Shown here in pieces: positions 42,134 through 51,653 of a DNA stretch of 64,000 nucleotides. Below the pieces are notes generated by a model. That model had not been told where the DNA came from, searched no databases, and saw only the letters and a program-made list of their open reading frames with translations. The position numbers were made by a program, and so were the translations under genes. Source of the stretch: PALSA-188 sp963720075. Its GTDB lineage: Bacteria > Acidobacteriota > Terriglobia > Terriglobales > Acidobacteriaceae. Numbering within the stretch: the first letter of the stretch is position 1; every line of letters starts with the position of its first letter. The stretch is taken from NCBI GenBank assembly GCA_963720075.1, contig CAVREG010000006.1, positions 124,001 to 188,000 of the forward strand, read 5' to 3'.

Positions 42134-44008
42134 GTGATGTCCAAGAGAATTATTGCCCGCGCCCTTCTTCTCTTTGTGCTCGTCCCGTGTTCGTTCGCCA
42201 GGTCAAAATATCAGCAGCCTGGGCCTATTCATCTTGACCACGCTGGTCAGAAGTGGGCAGAGAAGACTCTACGCAAACTTTCAGTCGAAGAAAAAGTTGG
42301 TCAGCTATTCATGATTTGGGTTCGGGCCGAGTTTCTGAATGTGAACAGTCCGGAATATCTGCAACTTCGCGATACGATGCTGAAGTATCACATTGGCTCA
42401 TTTGCCATGACGGTGCCTTATGAGCCGCCGTTCCTTTACAAGAGCCAGCCCTACGAAGCTGCTGTGCTCTTGAATCGCTTACAGCATGACTCCAAACTGC
42501 CTTTGCTGATCGCCGCGGATTTCGAGCGCGGAATAACCATGCGCATCAATGGGGGAACGGTATTTCCTTCTGCGATGGCATTCGGTGCAACAGGTAAACT
42601 CGATTACGCCGAAGCCTTTGGCCGCATTACCGCCGAAGAGTCCCGCGCCATCGGAGTGCAGTGGAACTTCTTCCCGGTGGCCGATGTCAACTCGAATCCT
42701 GCCAATCCCATCATTAATACCCGTTCATTTGGTGAAGATCCGCAACAGGTCGGGGATATGGTTGCCTCTTATATTCGTGGCGCGCGTGAAAGCGGAATGT
42801 TGACCACCGCCAAGCATTTTCCAGGACACGGCGACACCGCGACTGATTCGCATTTAGGCGTCGCACAAGTAACCGGCGACCTGCAAAGACTTCAGGCGAC
42901 CGAACTCGCACCCTTTCGTAAAGCCATTGACGCCGGCGTGGATTCCATCATGGTCGCTCACGTGACCGTTCCCGCTCTCGATGCAGATCCCAACCACGTG
43001 GCGACGACTTCCCCTGCAATCGTTACCGGACTCCTGAAGGAGCAACTCGGTTTCAAAGGTATCGTCATCACGGACGCCTTGGACATGGCAGGCCTGACCA
43101 ATCTTTACCAAAATGACATCGGGCGCGCGGCGGTGGACGCATTCAAGGCTGGCGATGATTTGCTGCTGATTCCAGCCGACTTGGATGCTTCCGTCGAGGC
43201 CATGCTGAAAGCAGTGCGCAGCGGCGAAATCCCGGAGGCCCGGCTGAATGAAGCAGCACTGAAAATTCTGGAAGCCAAAGCGTCGCAGGGATTGCAAAAG
43301 GCAAGGCTGGTAGATATAGACAAAATACCTCAGATCGTTGGAAAGCCCGAAAACCTGGCACTGGGTCAGCAAATCGCCGATGACGCCATTACTCTAGTCC
43401 GCGACAATGGCACGGTGTTGCCCTTGAAAAAAACAGGAACTGTCCAGGTGAGTCTTCCGTACCAAAAATTGCAGGAAGCGGGCGACAAGATCGTTATAGT
43501 TATATTCTCTGAAGATGTGCGCACCACATCTGGCCGCACGCTGGAAAGGGAAATGCGTCAGCGGGTCCCGGATGCGACAGTAATCTATGTTGACCCGCGT
43601 ATAGCGAACGCAATGTCAGACGTTGTTCTGAAAGCTGTCAATCAAGCGCAATCAGTGGTGGCCGCCGTTTACATGGTTCCGACGGCTGGAAAAATGACGA
43701 AAGCAAGTAATGGCGCCACAAAGAATTCCGTTGCGCTGGAAAACTCCAGCGGGTTACTGTTGCAAGCCATTTTGGATCGAGCCGCGCAGAAAACAATTGT
43801 CGTCGCCGCCGGAAACCCTTATTTGGCGCAGGACTTTCCTGCAGTGCAGAACTATTTGTGCACTTTTTCAGATGAAACTGTTTCTGAGATCAGCGCCGTG
43901 AAGGCGCTGTTTGGCGAAATTGAAATTCGTGGGCATTTGCCAGTCAGCATTCCAAGTATTGCCGCCCGGGGTGCCGGAATTGAGCGTGCAGCACAGAGTC
44001 GTAATTGA
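42134..44008 (+). CDS. Family 3 glycoside hydrolase (NagZ-type beta-N-acetylhexosaminidase), exported
   Basis: A 624-residue protein with a signal peptide (ARALLLFVLVPCSFARS). The N-terminal GH3 barrel shows TTAKHFPGHGDTATDSH, the acid/base Asp-His loop of NagZ-like enzymes, and the nucleophile region GIVITDALDMAGLTN. A GH3 C-terminal domain follows (about 395-610). It likely releases N-acetylglucosamine from peptidoglycan turnover products or chitin outside the cytoplasm. The classical cytoplasmic NagZ lacks a signal peptide and the C-terminal domain, so this is a secreted relative. Confidence 0.93.
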   Translation: MMSKRIIARALLLFVLVPCSFARSKYQQPGPIHLDHAGQKWAEKTLRKLSVEEKVGQLFMIWVRAEFLNVNSPEYLQLRDTMLKYHIGSFAMTVPYEPPFLYKSQPYEAAVLLNRLQHDSKLPLLIAADFERGITMRINGGTVFPSAMAFGATGKLDYAEAFGRITAEESRAIGVQWNFFPVADVNSNPANPIINTRSFGEDPQQVGDMVASYIRGARESGMLTTAKHFPGHGDTATDSHLGVAQVTGDLQRLQATELAPFRKAIDAGVDSIMVAHVTVPALDADPNHVATTSPAIVTGLLKEQLGFKGIVITDALDMAGLTNLYQNDIGRAAVDAFKAGDDLLLIPADLDASVEAMLKAVRSGEIPEARLNEAALKILEAKASQGLQKARLVDIDKIPQIVGKPENLALGQQIADDAITLVRDNGTVLPLKKTGTVQVSLPYQKLQEAGDKIVIVIFSEDVRTTSGRTLEREMRQRVPDATVIYVDPRIANAMSDVVLKAVNQAQSVVAAVYMVPTAGKMTKASNGATKNSVALENSSGLLLQAILDRAAQKTIVVAAGNPYLAQDFPAVQNYLCTFSDETVSEISAVKALFGEIEIRGHLPVSIPSIAARGAGIERAAQSRN

Positions 44009-44018
44009 GGAGATCCGA

Positions 44019-44603
44019 ATGAGCTTTCCAAATAAATGGGCATCGGCGTTTGTACTGTCACTGGTATCGGTAATTCTGCTGTCCGGCTGCAGCATAAACG
44101 TCAAGAAGAATAACGATGGCGAAGACAAAAATGTTGACATCAACACGCCCATGGGCGGAATCCACGTCAGCAACGACGCCGACGCGCGCGATACCGGGCT
44201 ACCCGTGTACCCCGGGGCACGACTCAAGCCCAAAGACAACGATGGAGATGAGAAGAGCGCAAACGTCAATATTTCCGGCTTCGGATTCGGGGTGAAAGTC
44301 GTAGCCGTTGAGTACACGTCTGATGATCCTCCCACCAAGTTAATTGCGTTTTATCAGGATCAGCTCAAGAAATTCGGCAACGTCCTTCAATGCCATAGCA
44401 GTGGACACGTGAACTATGCACACCCCAGCAACGGAAACGATTCGAAGCAGCTCAAGTGCGAGGGGGATAATACTGGCAAAAATGTGGAATTGAAGGCTGG
44501 CACCGAGGACAATCAGCACATCGTCGCAATAGGACCTGAAGGGAACGGGTCGACCCTGGCCCTGGTATATGTCAGAACACACGGGAAAGAGAGTTCTATA
44601 TAG
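44019..44603 (+). CDS. Hypothetical lipoprotein
   Basis: A 194-residue protein with a clear lipoprotein signal (SVILLSGC). The mature part is rich in Asn, Asp and Lys (KKNNDGEDKNVDINTPMGG), and its C-terminal half resembles a small beta-strand domain (YTSDDPPTKLIAFYQDQLKKFG). I do not recognise the family. GAGGAG precedes the ATG at 44019, 10 bases after the GH3 stop, so cotranscription with the glycosidase is likely. Confidence 0.75.
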   Translation: MSFPNKWASAFVLSLVSVILLSGCSINVKKNNDGEDKNVDINTPMGGIHVSNDADARDTGLPVYPGARLKPKDNDGDEKSANVNISGFGFGVKVVAVEYTSDDPPTKLIAFYQDQLKKFGNVLQCHSSGHVNYAHPSNGNDSKQLKCEGDNTGKNVELKAGTEDNQHIVAIGPEGNGSTLALVYVRTHGKESSI

Positions 44604-44690
44604 AAGAGACGCGGCTAACTAGCGATTGGACATCCAGCCCTCAAATCGCGACGCTCCCGCTCTTGCCTCCGTGAACGCCTGTGCTGTAAC

Positions 44691-45353
44691 TTGGCAACGG
44701 TGGAACATCGCTGCTATCAGTGTGACGCAGTCGTCGAAGACGGCGTCGCGTTTTGTGCGCATTGCAACGCTCCTCAAATCAGGGTGGTGACTGCCGACAA
44801 GCTATCGCCCAGCGAAACCGTTCCAGAAATTGCTGCCGAGCACACCTCCCACGCCGGATTACCGTATCGTTCTCGAATGGAATGGGCCCAGGCGCTGCCT
44901 GCCGCGTTCCTCGGAATGTTGATTGCAACTGTCCTCTCTACCGTTGTTCGCGGTGCTCTTGGTCTTGGCCTCCTGATGGCGGGATTCCTTTCCGTATATT
45001 TCTATCGCCGCCGTAATCCCCTCGTTCACCTCACCCTGAAGCTTGGAGCGCGATTAGGTGCCATCAGCGGAGTTCTTGGGTTCGGGATTACAGCAGTGGC
45101 CTCCGCTACCGCCATTGCCGTATTGCACTCCGGAGGAGAAATTCACGCGCGCTTGCTGAAGGCTGTGCAGCAATACGTCTCCCGGAGTTCTGATCCGCAG
45201 ATGCAACAAATCCTTGACTTCTACGCCAGCCGCCAGGGTTTTATCCTCATGCTGGTTTTGGGTTCAATCATGATGCTCATAGTGTTTCTGGCTCTATCGA
45301 GTATGGGAGGGTTGATCGGAGCCGCAGTCTTACGAAGGAAGGACTCGATCTAG
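44691..45353 (+). CDS. Zinc-ribbon membrane protein
   Basis: A 220-residue protein. An N-terminal zinc ribbon (HRCYQCDAVVEDGVAFCAHC) is followed by four hydrophobic helices. This arrangement is common among uncharacterised bacterial membrane proteins. The start is TTG 44691, or GTG 44700 as an alternative. No function can be assigned. It is not clearly coupled to either neighbour. Confidence 0.7.
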   Translation: MATVEHRCYQCDAVVEDGVAFCAHCNAPQIRVVTADKLSPSETVPEIAAEHTSHAGLPYRSRMEWAQALPAAFLGMLIATVLSTVVRGALGLGLLMAGFLSVYFYRRRNPLVHLTLKLGARLGAISGVLGFGITAVASATAIAVLHSGGEIHARLLKAVQQYVSRSSDPQMQQILDFYASRQGFILMLVLGSIMMLIVFLALSSMGGLIGAAVLRRKDSI

Positions 45354-45367
45354 AAGCAGCTGAGCAA

Positions 45368-45393
45368 GTGTGGCGCGGGCACCGTCGCCCGCG
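45368..45393 (+). repeat. GTGTGGCGCGGGC palindromic repeat, copy 4
   Basis: Same family as 18904, 23254 and 25173. The stem CGCGGGC/GCCCGCG surrounds an ACCGTC loop. It lies 108 bases upstream of the preferred pyrR start. Confidence 0.75.
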
Positions 45394-45500
45394 AGCAACC
45401 TATGCGTTTGTACGGCGAGGGGGATGTTCGTACGGGGTCACTTCCAGCGTCCACCTTCACCTTGCTCCACCCCGTCCCCACCGCGTATGATGCAGCGTTC

Positions 45501-46073
45501 ATGACTCCAGGAGCCCATTCAGGATCAAATCTGCGGCAGAAGGCGCAGCTGATGTCTGCGTCTGAGATCGAACGCACCCTTGTGCGCCTGGTGCACGAAA
45601 TCATTGAGAAGAACGATGGCGCAACCGACCTTGGGTTGGTCGGGATTCGCAGGCGTGGGGTGTTCCTGGCGGAACGGTTGGGGCAGATGATCCAGCGCAT
45701 TGAAAAGACACCGATCCCTATCGGAACTCTCGACATCACCCTTTATCGCGACGACTTATCTACCCTGGGTCACAAGCCAGTAGTTCAAAAGACCGAGATG
45801 GAGTTTTCGATCACCGGGAAGACAATAGTGCTAGTGGACGATGTCCTTTACACGGGACGTACAACGCGGGCTGCGCTGGACGCGTTATTTCGTCACGGAC
45901 GTCCCAAGCGAGTACAGCTCTGCGTTTTGATAGACCGGGGACATCGAGAGCTGCCGGTCGAAGCCACTTTTGTCGGCCGCAAGGTTCAGACCACCCAGCG
46001 GGAGATTATCGAAGTCCAGCTGCGCGAACTGGACAACGCTGAAAAAGTTTTGCTGGTTGAAAAACCAGAATAG
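45501..46073 (+). CDS. pyrR: Bifunctional pyr operon regulator / uracil phosphoribosyltransferase
   Basis: PyrR binds pyr mRNA in response to UMP and also has uracil phosphoribosyltransferase activity. The PRPP-binding motif is VLVDDVLYTGRTTRAALDAL, and the N-terminal part LMSASEIERTLVRLVHEIIEKN aligns with Bacillus PyrR. I choose ATG 45501 (MTPGAHSGS), which keeps the RQKAQLMSAS lead-in; a start at 45552 (MSAS) would also work. It heads pyrR-pyrB-pyrC. I see no clear PyrR-binding leader upstream. Confidence 0.92.
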   Translation: MTPGAHSGSNLRQKAQLMSASEIERTLVRLVHEIIEKNDGATDLGLVGIRRRGVFLAERLGQMIQRIEKTPIPIGTLDITLYRDDLSTLGHKPVVQKTEMEFSITGKTIVLVDDVLYTGRTTRAALDALFRHGRPKRVQLCVLIDRGHRELPVEATFVGRKVQTTQREIIEVQLRELDNAEKVLLVEKPE

Positions 46074-46119
46074 CACCTGCGCATAGAATTGCCTTCGCGA
46101 ACCGCATTTTGCACGCTAC

Positions 46120-47085
46120 ATGATCGCCAAGAAAAAAAAGGAAGCGACAAGCTCAAGCATTCCGCGAATCGCACCCGGTTCCCTGCTTGCCATCGAACAC
46201 ATGAGCGCGGCCGAGATTTTATCTCTGCTCAAGGCAGCGTCCCGCATGAATCCGCGCAGAAGCCGTCCTTTGTTGCGTGGGAAGCGCGTGCTGCTCTTAT
46301 TTTACGAGCCGTCCACGCGCACTCGCAGTTCCTTTGAAATCGCCGCCAAGTCGCTTGGGGCAATGACTACTCTTATCCAATCCAGCGGGTCGAGCATCGA
46401 AAAGGGAGAATCCCTGCTTGATACCGTTTATACGTTGCGTGCGGTGGGCGCCGATATTCTGGTGATTCGCCATCCCAATGCTGGCGCGCCTTTACTGGCC
46501 GCACACCACTTGGACATTCCGGTCATCAATGCCGGCGATGGAATGCACGAGCATCCCTCCCAGGCGCTGCTTGATGCTTACACCATAATCCGCCACAAAA
46601 AGACTTTGAATGGATTGCAAGTCACCATTGTGGGCGACATTTATCACAGCCGGGTGGCGCGGTCAGCGATTCATCTCTTGAGTAAATTCGGCGCGAAGAT
46701 TACGCTCTGCGGCCCATCCGATTTTCTGCCCGACCTCGCGGCTAGCCTCGCGCCTGGCCTGCACCTCAGCCGCACCGTAGAAGATGCCATGCGTGGGGCG
46801 GATGCCGTGATGGTCCTACGGGTACAAAAAGAACGGCTTGCTGGAAAGAAGCTCAGCCTACAAGAATATATCTTGAAATATCAAATCACCACGGAACGGC
46901 TCAAATTGGCAAAGAAGGATGCATTGATAATGCACCCGGGGCCCATTGTCCGTGGCTTGGAGCTCACTTCTGAAGTCGCGGACTGTTCGCAATCGGTGAT
47001 CGTCGAAGAAGTACAAAATGGAGTTCCGGTCAGAATGGCAATTCTGGCAAGGGCTTTGGGAAAGCTGGGTAAAACCGCGCGGTGA
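46120..47085 (+). CDS. pyrB: Aspartate carbamoyltransferase catalytic subunit
   Basis: A 321-residue enzyme that joins carbamoyl phosphate and aspartate in de novo pyrimidine synthesis. Motifs include FYEPSTRTRSSFEIA for the phosphate site and HEHPSQALLDAYT for the carbamoyl site. It overlaps pyrC by four bases (GTGA), indicating translational coupling, and follows pyrR in the operon. No regulatory subunit gene is next to it. Confidence 0.97.
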   Translation: MIAKKKKEATSSSIPRIAPGSLLAIEHMSAAEILSLLKAASRMNPRRSRPLLRGKRVLLLFYEPSTRTRSSFEIAAKSLGAMTTLIQSSGSSIEKGESLLDTVYTLRAVGADILVIRHPNAGAPLLAAHHLDIPVINAGDGMHEHPSQALLDAYTIIRHKKTLNGLQVTIVGDIYHSRVARSAIHLLSKFGAKITLCGPSDFLPDLAASLAPGLHLSRTVEDAMRGADAVMVLRVQKERLAGKKLSLQEYILKYQITTERLKLAKKDALIMHPGPIVRGLELTSEVADCSQSVIVEEVQNGVPVRMAILARALGKLGKTAR

Positions 47086-48389
47086 ATCAAAAGCGAGCAG
47101 GCAGTCTATTGATTCGTGGAGGGCACGTTATTGACCCTGCCGCGAAGCTCGACGCGCCTATGGATATTCTTCTGCGCGATGGGCATGTTGCAGACATTGC
47201 CCCTCCCAACAAATTGCGGGATGCAACCAGCGAAACCTTTGACGCGCGTGGGCTGGTCGTTGCGCCAGGATTTATTGACTTGCACGTCCATCTTCGCGAA
47301 CCTGGCCAAAGTTACAAAGAGACTATAGCTTCTGGCACCGCTGCGGCGGCCGCGGGAGGATTTACCTCCGTTTGTTGCATGCCCAATACGCTTCCGGTTG
47401 TTGATTCCCCGGATTGGGTCACGTGGCTTCAACTTCCCGACCGTCGCGCCGCAGTAAATGTTTTCCCAATCGCCGCTGCGACTCACGCCAGCAAAGGCGC
47501 CGTGCTTACAGACTTCCGTGCGTTACAGCGCGCGGGAGCGGTCGCCATCAGTGATGACGGTAAACCCATCCTTAACGACTCGATCATGCGCGAGACCCTG
47601 CGGCTTGCGGCCGAAATTGGTATTCCAGTCATTCAGCATGCGGAAGATACGCGGGCCACCGAGCATTGCTCGATGAATGAAAGTCCCACTTCATTTCGCC
47701 TAGGTTTGCGCGGAATGACGACGGCGGCGGAAGCATCCATTGTCGAGCGGGATGTTCTACTCGCGCAACAGTTCACCGGATCGCGTCTTCATGTGGCGCA
47801 TATTTCTACAGCCGACGCGTTAAAGGCTGTGCGCCGCGGAAAACGCAACAAGATTCGCGTAACCTGCGAAGTGACTCCGCATCACTTCACGTTGCTGGAT
47901 CAGGACGTTGGAGATTACGACACGAATTTCAAGATGAATCCACCATTGCGTTCCAGCGCGGATCGCGAAGCAATTCTCGCAGCTTTGGCGGACGGGACCA
48001 TTGATGCAATCGCCAGCGATCATGCCCCTCATGCTCCTCACGAAAAAGTTGTCGAGTTTGAGCGCGCAATGTTTGGAATCACAGGCCTGGAAACTGCGCT
48101 AGCTCTCGCCATCACCAAGCTGCACCGAGATCAGAAAATTCCGCTTGCCAGAATTGTGGAACTTTTTACGGCTGGCCCCGCTCGTGTGGTCAACTTGAAA
48201 GGCCGCGGAACTCTCACGCGTGGAAATCATGCCGACGTAACTATTTTTGACCCAAAGAAGCGTTGGACGTTTGAAGTGGGAAAGTCGCGGTCCAAGTCGC
48301 ATAATTCACCCTTTGATGGCTGGCAACTCACCGGAAAAGTTGTGGCGACGATCGTTGGTGGAAAGATCGTTTACAAATCGGCGGCCTAA
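47082..48389 (+). CDS. pyrC: Dihydroorotase
   Basis: A 435-residue amidohydrolase that closes N-carbamoyl-aspartate to dihydroorotate. The metal-binding HxH is in FIDLHVHLREPG (His68, His70) and a further ligand is in IASDHAPHA. The length and motifs fit the long, PyrC-type dihydroorotases. The start is GTG overlapping the pyrB stop. Confidence 0.96.
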   Translation: MNQKRAGSLLIRGGHVIDPAAKLDAPMDILLRDGHVADIAPPNKLRDATSETFDARGLVVAPGFIDLHVHLREPGQSYKETIASGTAAAAAGGFTSVCCMPNTLPVVDSPDWVTWLQLPDRRAAVNVFPIAAATHASKGAVLTDFRALQRAGAVAISDDGKPILNDSIMRETLRLAAEIGIPVIQHAEDTRATEHCSMNESPTSFRLGLRGMTTAAEASIVERDVLLAQQFTGSRLHVAHISTADALKAVRRGKRNKIRVTCEVTPHHFTLLDQDVGDYDTNFKMNPPLRSSADREAILAALADGTIDAIASDHAPHAPHEKVVEFERAMFGITGLETALALAITKLHRDQKIPLARIVELFTAGPARVVNLKGRGTLTRGNHADVTIFDPKKRWTFEVGKSRSKSHNSPFDGWQLTGKVVATIVGGKIVYKSAA

Positions 48390-48511
48390 GCCCTCCGAAG
48401 TTCGAAACCCAACGAACGGAATGAAAGTGTCACCAATCTACTGGGCGAGTACAGTCAATTGACTTACTAAATGGCCGCACCCTAAGATGGTCGCGCAGAG
48501 AGTCTCTCCCC

Positions 48512-49600
48512 TTGATCGGTCAAACCATCTCGCATTACCGTGTGGTTGAGAAGCTGGGCGGCGGCGGCATGGGCGTGGTTTACAAGGCTGAAGACATGCG
48601 GCTGCACCGCTTCGTCGCCCTCAAGTTTCTTCCCGATGAAGTGGCCAAAGATCCCCAGACTCTGGCCCGTTTCCAGCGTGAGGCGCAGGCGGCTTCCGCT
48701 TTAAACCATCCGAATATTTGCACGATTCATGACATCGGCGAATACAACGGGCATCCCTTCATCGCCATGGAGTTTTTGGACGGCCTGACTTTGAAGCACC
48801 GCATCGCCGGACATCCTCTGGATACGGAAGTACTGCTTTCGGTTGCCATCGAAATCGCCGACGCGTTGGACGCAGCCCATGCCGAAGGAATCGTTCATCG
48901 CGACATCAAGCCCGCAAATATATTCATCACTAAACGGGGACACGCCAAGATTCTTGATTTCGGCCTGGCCAAGCTGACGCCAACCGGTCGAATGCTCGAT
49001 GTGGTCGCGTCAGAAGCGACGGCGGCGGAATCGGTCGAGCATCTCACCAGCCCTGGCACGGCTTTGGGCACGGTCGCATATATGTCTCCTGAACAGGTGT
49101 TGGGGAAGGATCTCGACGCCCGCACTGATCTGTTCTCGTTTGGTGTGGTGCTGTATGAAATGGCGACAGGTGGGCTGCCTTTCGGCGGAGGGACTTCTGG
49201 GGCAATTTTTGACAACATTCTGCACAAGGCTCCGGTCGCGCCAGTACGGCTGAATCGTGACATTCCTCCAGATCTCGAACGGACCATCAACAAGGCCTTG
49301 GAGAAAGACAAGAATCTGCGTTACCAGCATGCTGCGGATCTCAAGGCGGATTTGCAGCGTCTGAAGCGCGATACGGAATCTGGGCGATCGGCGGTGGTAA
49401 GTTTAGCGTCGGAGGTGGGCGCCGCTCCGAGTGGCATGGTGGACACGCCTCGTCCGTCCTCACAGGTTGAGTTTGCGCAGAGAAGCAGTTCCGTTGGCGT
49501 TCCGGCCGTAGCTCAGAGCGGGCCAGCCAGCAGCGCGTCAGTACGCCGGTTCCCAAGTCTTCTCGCTGGAAAATCGCCGTTCCATCTGTGGTGGTACTAG
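48512..49600 (+). CDS. Serine/threonine protein kinase, N-terminal fragment of a broken kinase-TPR gene
   Basis: The kinase domain spans about residues 1-290: glycine-rich loop GGGGMG, Lys38 in VALKFL, catalytic HRDIKPAN (Asp131), DFG (149-151) and SPEQ. It looks fully active. The frame then runs through a Ser/Pro-rich linker and ends at 49600 where the neighbouring frame takes over. The shift near 49530-49540 equals one missing base. With the next two frames it would form a kinase of about 980 residues with one membrane helix and a TPR-containing C-terminal region, as is common in Acidobacteriota. Confidence 0.88.
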   Translation: MIGQTISHYRVVEKLGGGGMGVVYKAEDMRLHRFVALKFLPDEVAKDPQTLARFQREAQAASALNHPNICTIHDIGEYNGHPFIAMEFLDGLTLKHRIAGHPLDTEVLLSVAIEIADALDAAHAEGIVHRDIKPANIFITKRGHAKILDFGLAKLTPTGRMLDVVASEATAAESVEHLTSPGTALGTVAYMSPEQVLGKDLDARTDLFSFGVVLYEMATGGLPFGGGTSGAIFDNILHKAPVAPVRLNRDIPPDLERTINKALEKDKNLRYQHAADLKADLQRLKRDTESGRSAVVSLASEVGAAPSGMVDTPRPSSQVEFAQRSSSVGVPAVAQSGPASSASVRRFPSLLAGKSPFHLWWY

Positions 49601-50436
49601 CGGCCCTTGTTGCCGGAGGCTTCTTTCTACGTTCTCAGAAGGCACATGCCATCACGGAGAAGGACTCGATCCTTATCGCGGACTTCGTCAACACCACCAA
49701 CGAGCCGGTGTTCGACGGAACCCTTAAAAAGGCACTGGCGGTTGATCTGGAGCAGTCCCCTTATCTGAATGTCTTTTCCGATGCCAAAGTCCAGCACACT
49801 TTGGCCTTGATGGGCAAGCCGGAAGACGAGCGCGTCACCGCGGAGACGGGGCGCGAAATCTGCCAGCGGGATGGGGTGAAGGCCTTGCTGGCGGGATCCA
49901 TCGCCAACATTGGAAGCCAGTACATCGTCACTCTCGACGCGGTGAACGCGGCGACCGGCGACAACCTTGCTGAAGTTCAAGGCCAGGCCGACAGCAAAGA
50001 GCAAGTTCTGAAAACTTTGGACGCGGCAACAATTCAGTTGCGCGGGAAACTGGGCGAGTCGCTGGCCTCGATTCAAAAATTCGACAAGCCGCTGGAAGAG
50101 GCCACGACTTCTTCGCTGGGGGCGCTGAAAAGCTTCACTCTGGGTGATTTGAAACATTCGGCAGGCGCTGATTTCGACGCGATCCCATTTTACAAACACG
50201 CTATCGAACTCGATCCCAATTTTGCCATGGCGTACGCCCGGCTAGGCACGATCTACAGCAATCTCAACCAAGTTGACGAGTCCGAACAATATCGGAAGAA
50301 GGCGTTTGACTTGAAAGACCGCGCCAGTGAGCTGGAAAAACTCTACATCACGTCGCATTATTATGCCGACAACGGCGAACTCGACAAAGGAATTCAGGCC
50401 TATGAACTCTACAAGCAAACCTATCCCGGGATGTGA
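49588..50436 (+). CDS. Middle fragment of the kinase-TPR gene
   Basis: The second frame begins with a membrane helix (VVLAALVAGGFFLRS) and continues through an extracytoplasmic domain (ITEKDSILIADFVNTTNEPVFDGTLKKAL) into TPR-like helices (FDAIPFYKHAIELDPNFAMAYARLGTIYSNLNQ). It ends at GM-stop, where a missing C in a run of C near 50427-50430 breaks the frame. The continuation in the next frame reads RDVTPYVNLADTY. Confidence 0.8.
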   Translation: MVVLAALVAGGFFLRSQKAHAITEKDSILIADFVNTTNEPVFDGTLKKALAVDLEQSPYLNVFSDAKVQHTLALMGKPEDERVTAETGREICQRDGVKALLAGSIANIGSQYIVTLDAVNAATGDNLAEVQGQADSKEQVLKTLDAATIQLRGKLGESLASIQKFDKPLEEATTSSLGALKSFTLGDLKHSAGADFDAIPFYKHAIELDPNFAMAYARLGTIYSNLNQVDESEQYRKKAFDLKDRASELEKLYITSHYYADNGELDKGIQAYELYKQTYPGM

Positions 50437-51461
50437 CGCCGTATGTGAACCTGGCAGACACTTATATTTATAACCTGGGTGAATTTGAGAAGGCGCTGCC
50501 CGACGCCACGCAGGCTATCCAGATTGATCCAGACGAATCTCGCGGCTACTACCTATCAGCGCTTGCTTATCAGGGGCTTAACCGCCTGGACGAAGCCAAA
50601 GCTGTCTTGAAAGCTGGGTTACAGCGCAATCCGAAGTTTGTATATCTGCACGATGTTCTCGCCGTCATCGCTTATGCGCAGGGCGATGCGGCCACGATGG
50701 AGAAGGAAGAAGCTTTTCTGGGCGATCAGCCCGACTTGGCGATGAGAGTAAACAACCGCCATGGAGATATTGCCGCCTCTCACGGAGAACTTCAGAAGGC
50801 GCGCGAGTTCTATCAGAAGAAGGGGCAAACCGCGCAGCAATTACAACTCAAGGGTCGGCAAGCGTCGTCTCTGACGTCAGAAGCATGGGCACTTGCAGTC
50901 TTTGGCTATCCAAAACCAGCCATCCAGGCCAGCAATGCGGCATTGGCGCTCTCGCAAGACGACTTCGGTATAAAGCTTTTTGCAGCCGGTGATCTCGCCT
51001 TTGCGGGAGAAAACGCGAAGGCGATCGAGCTCGCATCGGAAGTAGCTCGCGAACGCCCAAACGACACTTTGGTCCAGATGGTTTGGGTGCCTTCCGTACA
51101 AGCTGCCGTTGCGGTCAACGGCGGTGACGGTAAGAAGGCGATCGCGCTATTGCAGCCAGCATTGCCTTACGACAAGGCCTTTTTTGCTGTCATTTATGCT
51201 CGCGGCACGGCCTATCTCAAGGCCGGGCAAGGGAGTGAAGCGGCGCAGGAGTTTCAGAAAGTGTTGGCGCTGCGAAATTACCGGCCTGCCGACCCTTTCC
51301 TCTCCGTAGCTCAGCTTGGTCTGGCTCGTGCTTACGCGCTATCGGGCGACAAGGGTAAGAGCCGCGCCGCTTATCAGGATTTCTTCGCCCTTTGGAAAGA
51401 TGCCGATCCGGACATCCCACTCTTAAAACAAGCAAAATCCGAATATGCGAAACTACAATAA
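50433..51461 (+). CDS. C-terminal TPR fragment of the kinase-TPR gene
   Basis: A third frame of 342 residues with several TPR units (NLADTYIYNLGEFEKALPDATQAIQIDPD; SRGYYLSALAYQGLNRLDEAKAVLKAG). Its first codons overlap the end of the middle fragment. Together with that fragment it makes one continuous TPR domain. As an independent gene it would lack an obvious ribosome-binding site. Confidence 0.8.
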   Translation: MTPYVNLADTYIYNLGEFEKALPDATQAIQIDPDESRGYYLSALAYQGLNRLDEAKAVLKAGLQRNPKFVYLHDVLAVIAYAQGDAATMEKEEAFLGDQPDLAMRVNNRHGDIAASHGELQKAREFYQKKGQTAQQLQLKGRQASSLTSEAWALAVFGYPKPAIQASNAALALSQDDFGIKLFAAGDLAFAGENAKAIELASEVARERPNDTLVQMVWVPSVQAAVAVNGGDGKKAIALLQPALPYDKAFFAVIYARGTAYLKAGQGSEAAQEFQKVLALRNYRPADPFLSVAQLGLARAYALSGDKGKSRAAYQDFFALWKDADPDIPLLKQAKSEYAKLQ

Positions 51462-51653
51462 ATAAGGTCCGCACTGGAGCTCGGGAAGCAAGGTTTTGGT
51501 AACGATCAACGACGCAGGCCCAACGACTGCTCAGTACACCGTCAGGCGGGCGGCGTGGCCCAGGCTTTCGCGTTCTTTGCGAAGGCTGGGTGATTTAGCG
51601 CGTCAATTGCGGCAGCAGAGCGAACATGCGCCGCCCGAACGCTGTCCGGAACA

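Noticed and set aside
45354..45500. PyrR-binding attenuator upstream of pyrR
   Set aside because: I looked for the anti-antiterminator consensus and a terminator stem but saw only the palindromic repeat at 45368-45393.
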